Both the position numbers and the translations under genes were made by a program. A model generated the notes under the pieces. The model saw only the letters and a list, made by a program, of their open reading frames with translations, did not search any database and was not told the DNA's origin. 64,000 nt of DNA, taken from contig JAHCBC010000008.1 in assembly GCA_019634595.1 (NCBI GenBank), positions 1 through 64,000 on the forward strand, given 5' to 3'. Positions 1 through 8,912 of the stretch are shown here, piece by piece. Position 1 is the first letter of the stretch. Each line of letters begins with the position of its first letter. This DNA comes from Akkermansiaceae bacterium. GTDB lineage: Bacteria; Verrucomicrobiota; Verrucomicrobiia; Verrucomicrobiales; Akkermansiaceae.

Positions 1-3
1 ACT

Positions 4-1191
4 ATGGAACCGAAGAAGATCACCGCGTCCGGGCTGATCTGGATCGGTGATGAAGGGGCGACGTCCAACGCGCTGCTAGTTCCGGTGGAGGTGGTGACTC
101 CCGCGTTGAACCACAATGAGGAGGAGATCTTCGACCGCCTGTTCGGTGCGGAGGAATTGAAGGTGGCGAAGATGGAAGATTCGCTAGACGAGAATGGGGT
201 CCTAGACATCGACGCCGATCCGCATCGGTTCCATGTCCGGATCCCGTCGAGATTGGGAGGGAAGCCGGTCACGGCGAAGCTTGGGACATCGGGGAACTTA
301 GGACTGGGATACAACGATCCGGTGACGGAGATCCCGCTGACGGCGAATCCGTTCCAGCAGGAATCGCAATCGCAGTTGTTGGTGTCCGACGAGGTGGACG
401 ACAACGCGGACGTTCAGGACGAACAACCGGGTGACCGGACCCACCGGATCATGCCGTATGGGGATGTGGAGATCAGCGAGGTCAAGATCGGATCGGTTAG
501 ATATCCGCTCAGCATGAAAGTGCGGGTAAAGCCGCAAAGGATCGCCGAAGTGAGGGTGATTTTCGTCGGGACGGCGAGTGCCTATCAGGGAGAATTCACC
601 GAATTTATCAAGGTCGCCAAAGAACGATTTGCTCAGTCTGGAATCCATCTGGATGTTGATACGAAATCGATACCCGCACCGACCACGATAAATGAAGATG
701 ATTTTCATCATGACGATGGCGTGGCAAATAATCATTACGGCGGAGGTAATCTTATTCACCAGAATATGAAGGATGTCGTTGCATTGGCGGATTCAACGGA
801 AGGTGTCGGTCTGCGGACGTTCACTCTTTTTGTCGTGAACAGAATAACTGGAGGTGATGTCGCCGGTCGTGCATTCACCAAAAAATACACCGCTCCAATC
901 GACCAGCCATACACGAATAGGGCGGTCCTATCAGCTGAGCATATCATTGAGAATCCACAGGATCCGGGAAATCCTAGAAAATATACTTTAGGTCATGAAT
1001 TGGGTCACTTGCTCACCAATGATGGTCACTACGGCGGCGAATACGGAGGGACGAATCTTCCTTTATACAAGATTCGGCAGAATCTGATGAAAGAAAACCC
1101 CGATCCGGTTGATGCGCTGGATGGGCCGAAGCGACTTACCATCGAACAGGAAAAGAAGATCAAAAAAACCTTAGATGATTTAAATAAATGA
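4..1191 (+). CDS. Putative zinc metalloprotease-like protein, possibly 5'-truncated by the window edge
   Basis: No family is recognised over the full length. The C-terminal third carries HELGHLLTNDGHYGG (about residues 334-348), which fits the HExxHxxxxxxH pattern of zincin metalloproteases: two histidines and a glutamate plus a third histidine after the spacer. The first two thirds are acidic and look beta-rich, with no signal peptide at the first Met. The frame is open back to base 1, and the opening residues (ASGLIWIGDEG) look like the inside of a domain, so the real protein probably starts upstream of the window. The stop overlaps the next start by ATGA, so the two genes are probably translationally coupled. 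Codon use in the second half is clearly more AT-rich than in the rest of the window, a possible sign of transfer. Protease activity is inference from the motif alone. Confidence 0.6.
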   Translation: MEPKKITASGLIWIGDEGATSNALLVPVEVVTPALNHNEEEIFDRLFGAEELKVAKMEDSLDENGVLDIDADPHRFHVRIPSRLGGKPVTAKLGTSGNLGLGYNDPVTEIPLTANPFQQESQSQLLVSDEVDDNADVQDEQPGDRTHRIMPYGDVEISEVKIGSVRYPLSMKVRVKPQRIAEVRVIFVGTASAYQGEFTEFIKVAKERFAQSGIHLDVDTKSIPAPTTINEDDFHHDDGVANNHYGGGNLIHQNMKDVVALADSTEGVGLRTFTLFVVNRITGGDVAGRAFTKKYTAPIDQPYTNRAVLSAEHIIENPQDPGNPRKYTLGHELGHLLTNDGHYGGEYGGTNLPLYKIRQNLMKENPDPVDALDGPKRLTIEQEKKIKKTLDDLNK

Positions 1192-2069
1192 AAGTGTTCC
1201 GTATTTTTCAATTCCTGCTGATATACACCTCGGTTATCTCATCCGGTGTCTATTCGGCAACGATTTATCCTGAATCGGAAGATCCCAATGAGTTCTCCCG
1301 CCAAGTGGAAGAGTTTATAATCGCCCGATCAAGCTCCGGCGGACTAAGAGATGTTTACGACCGCACCAATGAAAATTTGCTGAAGGAAGATAAACGCGAT
1401 TGGGAAGAGACCTTCGCGCGAATGATGAGAAAACCACAAGATTACGGAATCAATCGATCATTTTTGGCCTTTGAGGCGGCACGTTTCAGGGGCAAAGCAA
1501 AGGACGCTAGGATCGTCGCCGCCCTTCCACCACTGCTGAGTGCGTGCATTCAAGATGCGGAAGAAAGATATAGCCGCTATGCAGCACAAGGTAAATCCGA
1601 CTATCCGTTGATCCGTGCCGGGCTAGCAGGGTTCATACCCGGTGCCCTCGAATCTGGTTCACCTGAAATCCTCCAGTCTATCCTTGATTTCATGATTTCA
1701 CCAGCCGACCAGCGTATTAATCTAACGGAAAGCAAGTCGACGGACCACGTTGTTTCCGCGCTTCAGGAATATGGTAATCCAAATCACATCGAAGCGGCCA
1801 CAATACTTTCCGAAAAACTTCGCGAAAAAGGCAAGGCAGATATTGCCGATGACATCGTACGGTCCGTGGAACGCATCAAGAAGCACGCTGGAAGGAAACA
1901 AGCCACCTCAACCGGAAGAACCGGCGAATCATCCAATGACGCTTCCACTCCGGATGGCGAAGCAACGAAATCCGCCAGCGAAAAGCCCCTGTGGCCATGG
2001 ATTGCCGCCGGGGGGGCGCTCATCGCCGCGCTGGTGGCGTATCTCAGGATGAAACGCACCCAAGCCTGA
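1188..2069 (+). CDS. Secreted protein with C-terminal membrane anchor, unknown function
   Basis: A signal peptide (MKVFRIFQFLLIYTSVISS and on to about residue 23) is followed by a helical, charged domain of about 210 residues, a hydrophilic Ser/Thr/Gly linker (about 238-265) and one C-terminal membrane helix (PWIAAGGALIAALVAYL) ending in a short basic tail. The predicted topology puts the bulk outside the cytoplasmic membrane. No known family is recognised. It overlaps the preceding metalloprotease-like gene by four bases and shares its lower GC content, so the two were probably acquired and are expressed together. A partner or inhibitor role towards that protein is a guess from context only. 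Confidence 0.7.
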   Translation: MKVFRIFQFLLIYTSVISSGVYSATIYPESEDPNEFSRQVEEFIIARSSSGGLRDVYDRTNENLLKEDKRDWEETFARMMRKPQDYGINRSFLAFEAARFRGKAKDARIVAALPPLLSACIQDAEERYSRYAAQGKSDYPLIRAGLAGFIPGALESGSPEILQSILDFMISPADQRINLTESKSTDHVVSALQEYGNPNHIEAATILSEKLREKGKADIADDIVRSVERIKKHAGRKQATSTGRTGESSNDASTPDGEATKSASEKPLWPWIAAGGALIAALVAYLRMKRTQA

Positions 2070-2090
2070 TTTCCACAATCCTTTTCCCGC

Positions 2091-4469
2091 TCACTCCTCA
2101 ACCGGCACGGCCCGGAGGGCGGGACGCTCCTCTTCCACGGGCAGTGCCCTGCGGATGCGGGGCTCTTCCTGGACGGGGACGGCGCGGCGGGGTGGTTCCT
2201 CGCGCTGCGCGGGGCGGGGTGAGGGGGAATCCTGTACCGGCCTGGCACGCGGGGCGGCGGGCGGCTCGTTGAGATCTTCCTCGCGCACGATCTGCGCCCG
2301 CGCTGGGTGGATGGGGCAGAGGTCTTCGCGGGGCAGGGCGATGTCGGCGGGCACGGAGTCGTTGTAGGCGGTGCCCGCTTCCTCGCAGCCGGCGGTGGCG
2401 CGTTTGCTGGAAAGCCGGCACAGGCGGCAATCGACCAGATTGACCTTGGTGGTGAGGTTGCCCGCCTTGTAGCCCAGCCGGTCCGCGGTCTTCATGATGT
2501 CCACCCATACCGGCAGGGCGAGGGTGCCGCCGTAGCCACCCTGGATGGTCTTTTTCGGCTGGTCGAAGCCGACCCACACCGCGCAGGTGAGGGAGGAGGT
2601 GTATCCGGCGAACCAGGCGTCCTTGAAGTCGTTCGTCGTTCCCGTCTTGCCGCCGCAGGGTTTGTCAAAGCCCAGCTTCTTGACGGAGGCGGCGGTGCCG
2701 GTGGAGGTCACCTGGTTGAGGATCTTCGAAATGGACCACGCGGAGCCGGAGGACGCGGCCTGGTAGGAGAGCGGCTGATTCGGGTAGAGGACGTTGCCTT
2801 CCTTGTCCTTGATCTCGGAGATCAGGTAGGTGCGGTAGCGCACGCCGTCATTCGGGAAAATGGTGTAGGCACTGGCGATCTGGCGTGGGGTGGCTTCCCA
2901 CGCGCCCAGGAAGGAGGCGGGGTTCTCCGGCATCGGCGTGCTGAAGCCCACCATGCGGCTGAATTCCTTCACCTTGCCGATGCCCGCGTAGTTCCCCACG
3001 CGGATGGACATGGTGTTCCGGGAGCGGATCAGGCCGTAGGAAACCGGCTCCATGCCGCCGAATTTCCCGTCGGAGTTCGCGGGACGCCAGTTGCCCCCGC
3101 CCTTGATCTCTCCGGGTAGCAGCGGTCCGTCGCTGATGCGGGTGTCCGGCCGCAGGCCCTCGTCGAAGGCGGCCAGATAGACGAAGGGTTTGAAAAGCGA
3201 GCCGATCTGGCGGAGCGCCTGCGTCGCCCGGTTGTAGCGGGATTCATCCGCATCCCGTCCGCCCACCACGGCCAGGATCGCCCCGGTGCGGTTCTCCACC
3301 ACCACCGCCGCGCCCTGGATGTAGTCCGGCTCCTTGCCCAGCCGCTTGTCCTCCGGCAGGTCGCGCCACGCGCCGCGGGTGCGGTGCGGGTAGCCGGAGT
3401 AGCGCTCCACCTCGCGCAGTTTCTTGTCCAGCGCCTCCTCACCCCGCTGCTGGATGCGCATGTCGATGGTGGTGACGATGGTCAGGCCCCCCAGCTCGAT
3501 GTTTTCCTTCTCCAGAATGATCTCCAGGTCATTCCGGATGGCATCCATGGCGTAGGATTCCTCATGTTCCCGGCGCCACATCGGGCGCACGGAGATTTCG
3601 TCCTTCTTGGCGGTGTCCGCCTGTTCGCGGGTGATCGCCTTCGCCGCCACCATCCGGTCCAGCGTGGTGTCCCGCTCCCGCCGGGATGCTTCCATGTTTT
3701 TGAAAGGATTGTAGGCATCCGGCCCCCGGACGATGCCTGCCAGCAGCGCGGATTCCGACAGGGTCAGTTGCGACGGGTGCTTCTCGAAGTAGATCCGGGA
3801 GGCCTCGCCGATGCCCTTGATCTGCCGCCCCCAGTTGATCTGGTTGATGTAGGCTTCCAGGATCTCGTCTTTTTTCATCCGCTTTTCGATGCGGAAGGCG
3901 ATGCCGATCTCGAGGAACTTCCGGTCCAGTTGTTTGATCCGGTCGCCGTTTTCGCCCCGCTTCAGTTGGAAGATGTCGGAGGAAAGCTGCTGGGTGATGG
4001 TGGATGCGCCCTGCCGCTTGCCCTGCAGGTTCATGATGACCGCCCGGCCGATGCCGATGAGGTCGATCGCGCCGTGCTTGTGGAACCGCTCGTCCTCCCG
4101 GGCGAGGATCGCCTTGCGGAAATCCTCCGAAACCTGCTTCAGCGGGACGATCGAGCGCTTTTCTCCGTGGATCCGCCCGATTTCCTGACCCTGGCGGTCG
4201 AGGATGATCGAGCGTTCCGGCATCGCATGCAGTCTGGAAAGATCATAGCGGGAGGCGCGGAAGCCATAGACCACCGCCAGCACGCCCAGGCCGTAGAGTC
4301 CGGCGACCAGCGGATACCCCACCATCCGGGACAGGAGCCGCACGGGGGTTCCGAAGGGCCGCGTCAGCGCGTTGAACAGGTGGAAAGGCCAGAAGATCAA
4401 CAGCGAGAGCAATCCCGGCGAGCTGCGGCGACGGTTCGAATCAGACGGGTTGCGTTTTGGCATCGGCAT
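2091..4469 (-). CDS. Class A penicillin-binding protein (bifunctional transglycosylase/transpeptidase)
   Basis: Peptidoglycan synthase of the PBP1 class: it polymerises lipid II and cross-links stem peptides at the outer face of the cytoplasmic membrane. A basic cytoplasmic tail and a membrane helix (about 52-70) precede a GT51 domain with the EDERF catalytic motif (about 125-129) and GASTITQQL. The transpeptidase domain has SLFK (about 423), SRN (about 481) and KTGTTN (about 606). The usual end of the enzyme is followed by a Cys-containing segment (DCRLC, then GCEEAG, then LCPIH) and a disordered Pro/Arg/Glu tail with imperfect repeats around AVPVEE. It converges on the upstream membrane protein with a gap of only 21 bp and is divergent from the DegP-like protease gene. 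Length (792 residues) is normal for the class; a PBP1A or PBP1B label cannot be decided by eye. Confidence 0.95.
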   Translation of the reverse strand: MPMPKRNPSDSNRRRSSPGLLSLLIFWPFHLFNALTRPFGTPVRLLSRMVGYPLVAGLYGLGVLAVVYGFRASRYDLSRLHAMPERSIILDRQGQEIGRIHGEKRSIVPLKQVSEDFRKAILAREDERFHKHGAIDLIGIGRAVIMNLQGKRQGASTITQQLSSDIFQLKRGENGDRIKQLDRKFLEIGIAFRIEKRMKKDEILEAYINQINWGRQIKGIGEASRIYFEKHPSQLTLSESALLAGIVRGPDAYNPFKNMEASRRERDTTLDRMVAAKAITREQADTAKKDEISVRPMWRREHEESYAMDAIRNDLEIILEKENIELGGLTIVTTIDMRIQQRGEEALDKKLREVERYSGYPHRTRGAWRDLPEDKRLGKEPDYIQGAAVVVENRTGAILAVVGGRDADESRYNRATQALRQIGSLFKPFVYLAAFDEGLRPDTRISDGPLLPGEIKGGGNWRPANSDGKFGGMEPVSYGLIRSRNTMSIRVGNYAGIGKVKEFSRMVGFSTPMPENPASFLGAWEATPRQIASAYTIFPNDGVRYRTYLISEIKDKEGNVLYPNQPLSYQAASSGSAWSISKILNQVTSTGTAASVKKLGFDKPCGGKTGTTNDFKDAWFAGYTSSLTCAVWVGFDQPKKTIQGGYGGTLALPVWVDIMKTADRLGYKAGNLTTKVNLVDCRLCRLSSKRATAGCEEAGTAYNDSVPADIALPREDLCPIHPARAQIVREEDLNEPPAAPRARPVQDSPSPRPAQREEPPRRAVPVQEEPRIRRALPVEEERPALRAVPVEE

Positions 4470-4561
4470 GTGAAGATTAGCGCGTCATGGAACAAGGTTC
4501 CACCTCAGATTGCGGGAGAGACGAAACATTCGTTTCGCGCCGCTGTTGAACTATTAAAACG

Positions 4562-5542
4562 ATGAAGACGCCCCTCGTATTCACCCTGGTTCTGGGATGG
4601 TCGCTGGCATGGCTGGCAGCCCGGGAGCCTGCCCGGAACATTGAAGACCTGATGAATCTGGAGCGGAAGGTTTCCGATGTCGCCATCAAGGCGATGCCGG
4701 CGACGGTGGCCCTGGTTTCCGACAAGCTCGGCTCGTCCGGTTCCGGTGTGATCGTCAGCGAGGACGGCCTGATCCTGACCGCCGCCCACGTCATCCAGGG
4801 GGCGAAGGAAATCAGCGTCGTCTTTCCGAATGGCAGGCAGACGGAGGGCAAGGTGCTGGGTGCCAACTATTCGAAGGACATCGGCATGGTCCAGATCCTG
4901 GAGAAAGGCCCGTGGCCGCACATGGAGCAAGGGGTTTCCAAAAGCCTTGAGGCCGGGGATTGGGTCGTGGCGATGGGGCATGCCGCCGGCTACGATGCCG
5001 CGCGCACCCCACCCATCCGCTTCGGGCGGGTGATGTCAAAGGGGCCGGGGAATTTCCTGACGACGGATTGCAAGCTCATCGGCGGTGACTCCGGCGGGCC
5101 GCTTTATGATCTGGAGGGCCGCGTGGTCGGGATCAATTCCTCCATCGGTGTTTCGCTCCAGAACAACAACCATGCCGGGATCGACGGATTCAAGGCGGAC
5201 TGGGAACGGCTGCTGGCCGGTGAGTCGTGGGGGGAACTCCAGATGAACCCGCTGATGAACCAGGAGCGTCCGGTGCTGGGCATCAGGACGGCGGAAACCA
5301 GGGGGCGGGGCGTCGGTGTCTCCAGCGTGAGCCAGGATGGCCCGGCCGCCAAGGCGGGGCTCAAACGCTATGATGTCATCGTCTCCATCGATGGGACCGA
5401 GATCCGCGACCGCTCGGATCTTGAGGAAAACCTCATCAAACGGCAGGCGGGGGACAAGGTGAAGGTCGGCGTCATCCGGGATGACAGGACCCTCGAACTG
5501 GAGGCCGAACTTGTGACGCTGGAGTCGCTGACGAAGAAATAA
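4562..5542 (+). CDS. DegP/HtrA-type periplasmic serine protease with one PDZ domain
   Basis: S1C-family trypsin-like protease, expected to degrade or refold damaged envelope proteins. The N-terminus is a signal-like hydrophobic stretch (TPLVFTLVLGWSLAWLAA). The catalytic triad is intact: His in LTAAHVIQG (about residue 75), Asp in SKDIGMV (about 105) and Ser in GGDSGGPL (about 176). A single PDZ domain occupies about 235-315 with the GPAAKAGLKRYDVI core. The start is the ATG just after a purine-poor divergent promoter region; an inverted repeat cgaaac-attc-gtttcg lies about 30 bp upstream. The next gene begins on the base after its stop codon, so the two form an operon with a related but inactive protein. 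Confidence 0.9.
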   Translation: MKTPLVFTLVLGWSLAWLAAREPARNIEDLMNLERKVSDVAIKAMPATVALVSDKLGSSGSGVIVSEDGLILTAAHVIQGAKEISVVFPNGRQTEGKVLGANYSKDIGMVQILEKGPWPHMEQGVSKSLEAGDWVVAMGHAAGYDAARTPPIRFGRVMSKGPGNFLTTDCKLIGGDSGGPLYDLEGRVVGINSSIGVSLQNNNHAGIDGFKADWERLLAGESWGELQMNPLMNQERPVLGIRTAETRGRGVGVSSVSQDGPAAKAGLKRYDVIVSIDGTEIRDRSDLEENLIKRQAGDKVKVGVIRDDRTLELEAELVTLESLTKK

Positions 5543-6814
5543 ATGAAACCGTTTCCGAAAATGAAACCACTTCCCCTGCTTTTGTCCCTCCTCCTGGTGC
5601 CAGGGCTGTTGCCCGCCCAGTTCCCGGGCCAGCGGCAACAGCGGGAGGAGGTTGATATCCCCCTGCTCACCCCCGCCGAGCGGAAGACCGTGGAACAGCA
5701 GCGCGAGGAATTCGCCAAGGCGGTTGGCCCCGCCCTTTCCGCCGCCTCCAGATCAACCGTCCGCATCTGGTACAAGGGGCCGCGCCGTGAGGTCAGGGCC
5801 GCGTATGGCACCGTGATCGGGGATGGCACGAAGATCCTCACGAAATGGAGCCAGGTCATGAAGGCGGTGGACGACTTTCGCGTGGAGGACGGGAACCGGG
5901 AGGTCCGTCCTGTTAAAATCACCGGCGTGTACAAGGAGGAGGACCTCGCCATCCTCACCATCGAGGGTGCCCCGCTCACCCCGGTGAAGTGGACCGCAGC
6001 TCCCCTGGATCTCGGCGGCTTCCTCGTCGCCGCCCAGCCGGACGGCCGTCCGGCCGGCTACGGGGTGGTCAGTGTGCTGGAGCGGAATCTCCGCACGGAG
6101 AGCCGTGGCTTTTTGGGGGTTACCGGGGATGTCAATCACAGCGGCACCGGCGTGAAGATCGGTGGTGTGACCGAAGGCTCCGGAGCGGGTGCGGCGGGCC
6201 TCAAGGCCGGAGATGTGATTCTGAAAGTGGGTGACCGGGAGATTTCCGGCTTCAGCGAACTCCAGAACGCCCTCTGGGGAGCGAAGCCGGGCACCGAGGT
6301 CGAACTCACCATCCGCAAGGGAAACCGTGAGGAAAACGTCAAGGTCATCCTCGGCAGCCGTCCGGAAATGCAGCAGTTCGCGGAGGGCAGGCTCATGCAG
6401 ATGGAGCGGATGGGCAGCCGCCTCAATGAGGTGCGGGATGAATTTTCCAGCGTGGTCGAGACGGACATGGTCATCGAGCCGGAACAGGCCGGTGGTCCGG
6501 TGGCCAACCTCAAGGGGGAAGTGGTGGGCATCACCATGTCACGCTCCGGGCGCACCCGTTCCTACGTCATGCCCGCCGCGGCGATCGAGGTCTTGTTGAA
6601 GCAGGCCTCCACGGATCCCGCGCTCGCCGCCACCGAACGCAACGAGGAGCGGGAGCAGCAGCTCGCCCTGCGGGCGCGTGAGGCCCAGGGCGCCCCACGT
6701 GCCAGGATCGTGGAGCCGGATGAGTTCCAGAAAATGCAGCGTCACCAAAGTGACATGGGCAAGCTCGCGGAGCGCATCCAGTCGGAGCTGGAGGCACTGG
6801 AGAGAGGGGAATGA
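5543..6814 (+). CDS. Secreted pseudo-protease of the S1C fold with an internal PDZ domain
   Basis: A signal peptide (LPLLLSLLLVPGLLPAQ) precedes a domain that follows the S1C pattern but has lost catalysis. The histidine motif reads ILTKWSQV (about residue 99) and the serine motif reads EQAGGPVANL (about 313); only the Asp position (EEDLAIL, about 132) is kept. The PDZ domain (about 189-266, core GAGAAGLKAGDVI) lies before the degenerate serine strand, not after it, so it appears inserted into the protease fold. The C-terminal 60 residues are charged and probably helical. It starts immediately after the stop of the active protease, so it may be a scaffold, substrate presenter or regulator of that enzyme. 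The regulatory role is inference. An alternative ATG lies 18 bases downstream. Confidence 0.75.
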   Translation: MKPFPKMKPLPLLLSLLLVPGLLPAQFPGQRQQREEVDIPLLTPAERKTVEQQREEFAKAVGPALSAASRSTVRIWYKGPRREVRAAYGTVIGDGTKILTKWSQVMKAVDDFRVEDGNREVRPVKITGVYKEEDLAILTIEGAPLTPVKWTAAPLDLGGFLVAAQPDGRPAGYGVVSVLERNLRTESRGFLGVTGDVNHSGTGVKIGGVTEGSGAGAAGLKAGDVILKVGDREISGFSELQNALWGAKPGTEVELTIRKGNREENVKVILGSRPEMQQFAEGRLMQMERMGSRLNEVRDEFSSVVETDMVIEPEQAGGPVANLKGEVVGITMSRSGRTRSYVMPAAAIEVLLKQASTDPALAATERNEEREQQLALRAREAQGAPRARIVEPDEFQKMQRHQSDMGKLAERIQSELEALERGE

Positions 6815-6844
6815 AACAAAAACGGCGGCCGTGGCAGGCCGCCG
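6813..6844 (-). terminator. Intrinsic terminator of hemQ
   Basis: A perfect 8-bp stem (cggcggcc / ggccgccg, loop gtggca) is followed on the minus strand by TTTTTGTTT. It lies just after the hemQ stop and just inside and past the end of the convergent pseudo-protease gene. On the plus strand the trailing sequence is ctttcc, so termination in that direction would be weaker. Confidence 0.8.
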
Positions 6845-6861
6845 CTTTCCGGTTCCCGGGA

Positions 6862-7689
6862 TCAGAGGCAGATCCGGCGGAACAGCACGTCCAGCGGGAG
6901 CTGCATGCCGATGTAGAAGTCCCCGAACTCGGCATACCGGGCGGACACTTCGTCAAAGCGCATTTCGTACACGATCGCCTTCACGTCGATGGTGTCCTTC
7001 GCCAGCAGGGTGACACCCCATTCATATTCATCCAGGCCGGTTGAGCCGGTGATGAGCTGGAGGATCCGGCCGGAATACGTGCGGCCCACGCGGGCGTGGC
7101 CGCTCATCAGTTCGCGGCGTGCATCGTAGTCCAGGGAGTACCAGTTGTCGTTGCCGGTGCGGCGCTTGGACATCGGGTAGAAGCAGATCACCGGCCAGTC
7201 AGGCAGCACCGGGTAGAGCCGGTGTTTCAGGTAGTGGGCCATCCGCTCGTCGAACTCCTTGAGTGCCTTTTCGAACTCCTCGCTTCCTTCCGTGAGGCCC
7301 TTTTCGGCGACCAGCGTTTCCGCGGCGTATTGCTCGCGGGTGGTGGTGTATTCGGAGCTTTCCGTCTGGGAAAGGTAGGAATAGGCCGGGGTCAGGATCT
7401 CCGGTCCCAGGGAAAGCGTGAGTTGCTTTTCATAGGCATTCGCCACCTGGAGGTCCGGGGTCAGCAGCATGAAGCCGAGATCCGCCTTCGGTGTCGCCAC
7501 GGAGAAGATCAACAGGTGGGTGTCCGGGGTGGCGCGGATTTCCTGGACCAGTTCGGTCAGGCGGGTCTTCGCCTGGCGCTTCTCCTCATCGCTGAAAAGC
7601 GACCACTGGGCATGGTCAACGTGGTAGAACAGGTGCATGACGTGCCAGCCTTCGCGCGGCACGATCGGGGTGATTTCCTTCGAGGACAT
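6862..7689 (-). CDS. hemQ: Coproheme decarboxylase / HemQ (chlorite dismutase family)
   Basis: This enzyme makes heme b from coproheme III by two oxidative decarboxylations in the coproporphyrin-dependent pathway. Hallmarks of the family are present: FYPMSKRR, the catalytic-Tyr motif NWYSLDY, the proximal-His region SGHARVGR, ITGSTGLDEYEWGVTL and the C-terminal YEMRFDEVSARYAEFG. At 275 residues it is slightly longer than the roughly 250 of Firmicute HemQ. It is preceded on the same strand, with a 3-bp gap, by a gene for a membrane protein of unknown function, so the two are probably one transcript that ends at the terminator downstream of hemQ. Confidence 0.95.
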   Translation of the reverse strand: MSSKEITPIVPREGWHVMHLFYHVDHAQWSLFSDEEKRQAKTRLTELVQEIRATPDTHLLIFSVATPKADLGFMLLTPDLQVANAYEKQLTLSLGPEILTPAYSYLSQTESSEYTTTREQYAAETLVAEKGLTEGSEEFEKALKEFDERMAHYLKHRLYPVLPDWPVICFYPMSKRRTGNDNWYSLDYDARRELMSGHARVGRTYSGRILQLITGSTGLDEYEWGVTLLAKDTIDVKAIVYEMRFDEVSARYAEFGDFYIGMQLPLDVLFRRICL

Positions 7690-7692
7690 GAT

Positions 7693-8781
7693 TCAGCGTC
7701 GTTGGGTTGAAATGGGGATTTCGAAGATCTTCTTGAATTCGTTGCCGGAGGCATTTTCGGAAGTTCCTTCGAGAACTTCAATCTTCCATGGTTTGGTTTC
7801 GCCCGTGCGGTAGGCGGCGAACATCCCCTGGTCATCAAAGCCGGCGGTGGCCACGATGGTCACGGTTCCCTTTCCGTTCACGGGGCGCGTCACCCCATCG
7901 CCCACGATCGCGCCATCGGAGTCGCGGAAAAGGACGCGGACGGCGCCAGGCCCGCCGGAGACGCCCAGCTCCACCACCGGCAGCAACAAGGTGCCGCGCC
8001 GGACCGTTTCCCCGCCTGAGATGTCCGGTTCACGCCAATAGCTGCTGATTTTGTCGGCGGAGATGATCTTTCCGGCGATGGGCAGATCCCCCGGCGTGAG
8101 GGGCTTCGGATCTTCGGGGATCTTGTTCACCGAGTAGGCCAGGAAAAAGAGAAGGCCGCCCAACACCAGGGCAAGGAATCCGGCCAAACCCATCCGCTCC
8201 ACCTTTGAGAGGCTCCTGGAAAGCTCCTTCACCGCGTTGGAGACGGGTGCCGCCGGGCTTGGGGCTTCCTCGTCCTCCACCGGTCCGGGCTTGGTGGTGG
8301 ACGCTTCGGCATCCGCGTCCCCCGGGGTCTCTGTCCCGCTTCCGGGTGGGGTTGTTCCTTCGGTGGAGTCCGGCGCATCCTGGGTTCCTGCATTCCCAGT
8401 GGCGGATTTTTCCAAATCGGCGAAAGCCTCGTCGGGAGCTGTGGCAGTGGTGGTCCGGTCGGAAAGCCCGTCGTCGCCCCCGTCTGCCGGGGCCTGGGGT
8501 TGTGGCCGTTTTTTCGGCGGGGATTGCTTGAAAACCAGATCCCGGCGGGTGCTGCGGGGGGTGATGGGAAGCGTGGTGCGGCCTTCCTGGTTCTTTCCTG
8601 TCTCCCCGGCGGAGGGTTCCTCCACCTCCGGAGCGTCCGGCTCGGAGGTTGCTGCGGGGGCGGGTTCGTCCAGATCCCAGAGATCCTTTTCCAGGGCGTC
8701 TTCGGCACGGTTCTCCTTGATGAAACCGCGGCGCGGTTTGGAGCGTTTGCCGTCGGATTGGGGGTCGGGCTCGGGTTTCAT
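7693..8781 (-). CDS. Single-pass membrane protein with long disordered cytoplasmic N-terminus, unknown
   Basis: The first half (about 1-190) is low-complexity, rich in Pro, Glu, Asp, Thr and Ser, and probably disordered. One membrane helix follows (GLAGFLALVLGGLLFFLAYSV, about 195-215), then a compact beta-rich domain of about 140 residues that would face the periplasm. No family is recognised. The topology resembles anchored scaffold or sensor proteins. It directly precedes hemQ on the same strand with a 3-bp gap. A link to heme synthesis is suggested only by that arrangement. Confidence 0.7.
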   Translation of the reverse strand: MKPEPDPQSDGKRSKPRRGFIKENRAEDALEKDLWDLDEPAPAATSEPDAPEVEEPSAGETGKNQEGRTTLPITPRSTRRDLVFKQSPPKKRPQPQAPADGGDDGLSDRTTTATAPDEAFADLEKSATGNAGTQDAPDSTEGTTPPGSGTETPGDADAEASTTKPGPVEDEEAPSPAAPVSNAVKELSRSLSKVERMGLAGFLALVLGGLLFFLAYSVNKIPEDPKPLTPGDLPIAGKIISADKISSYWREPDISGGETVRRGTLLLPVVELGVSGGPGAVRVLFRDSDGAIVGDGVTRPVNGKGTVTIVATAGFDDQGMFAAYRTGETKPWKIEVLEGTSENASGNEFKKIFEIPISTQRR

Positions 8782-8912
8782 GGGTGCGGGGGGAAGTTAT
8801 GGACTGGCCGGATGGATAGCCAGAGAGAAAGGCAGGGGCCGGAAATTGTAAATTTCCAGTTGCAAGGCTGGCCCGCCGCCTGCATCCAGAGCACAGCAAT
8901 CTGTTGAACCTC

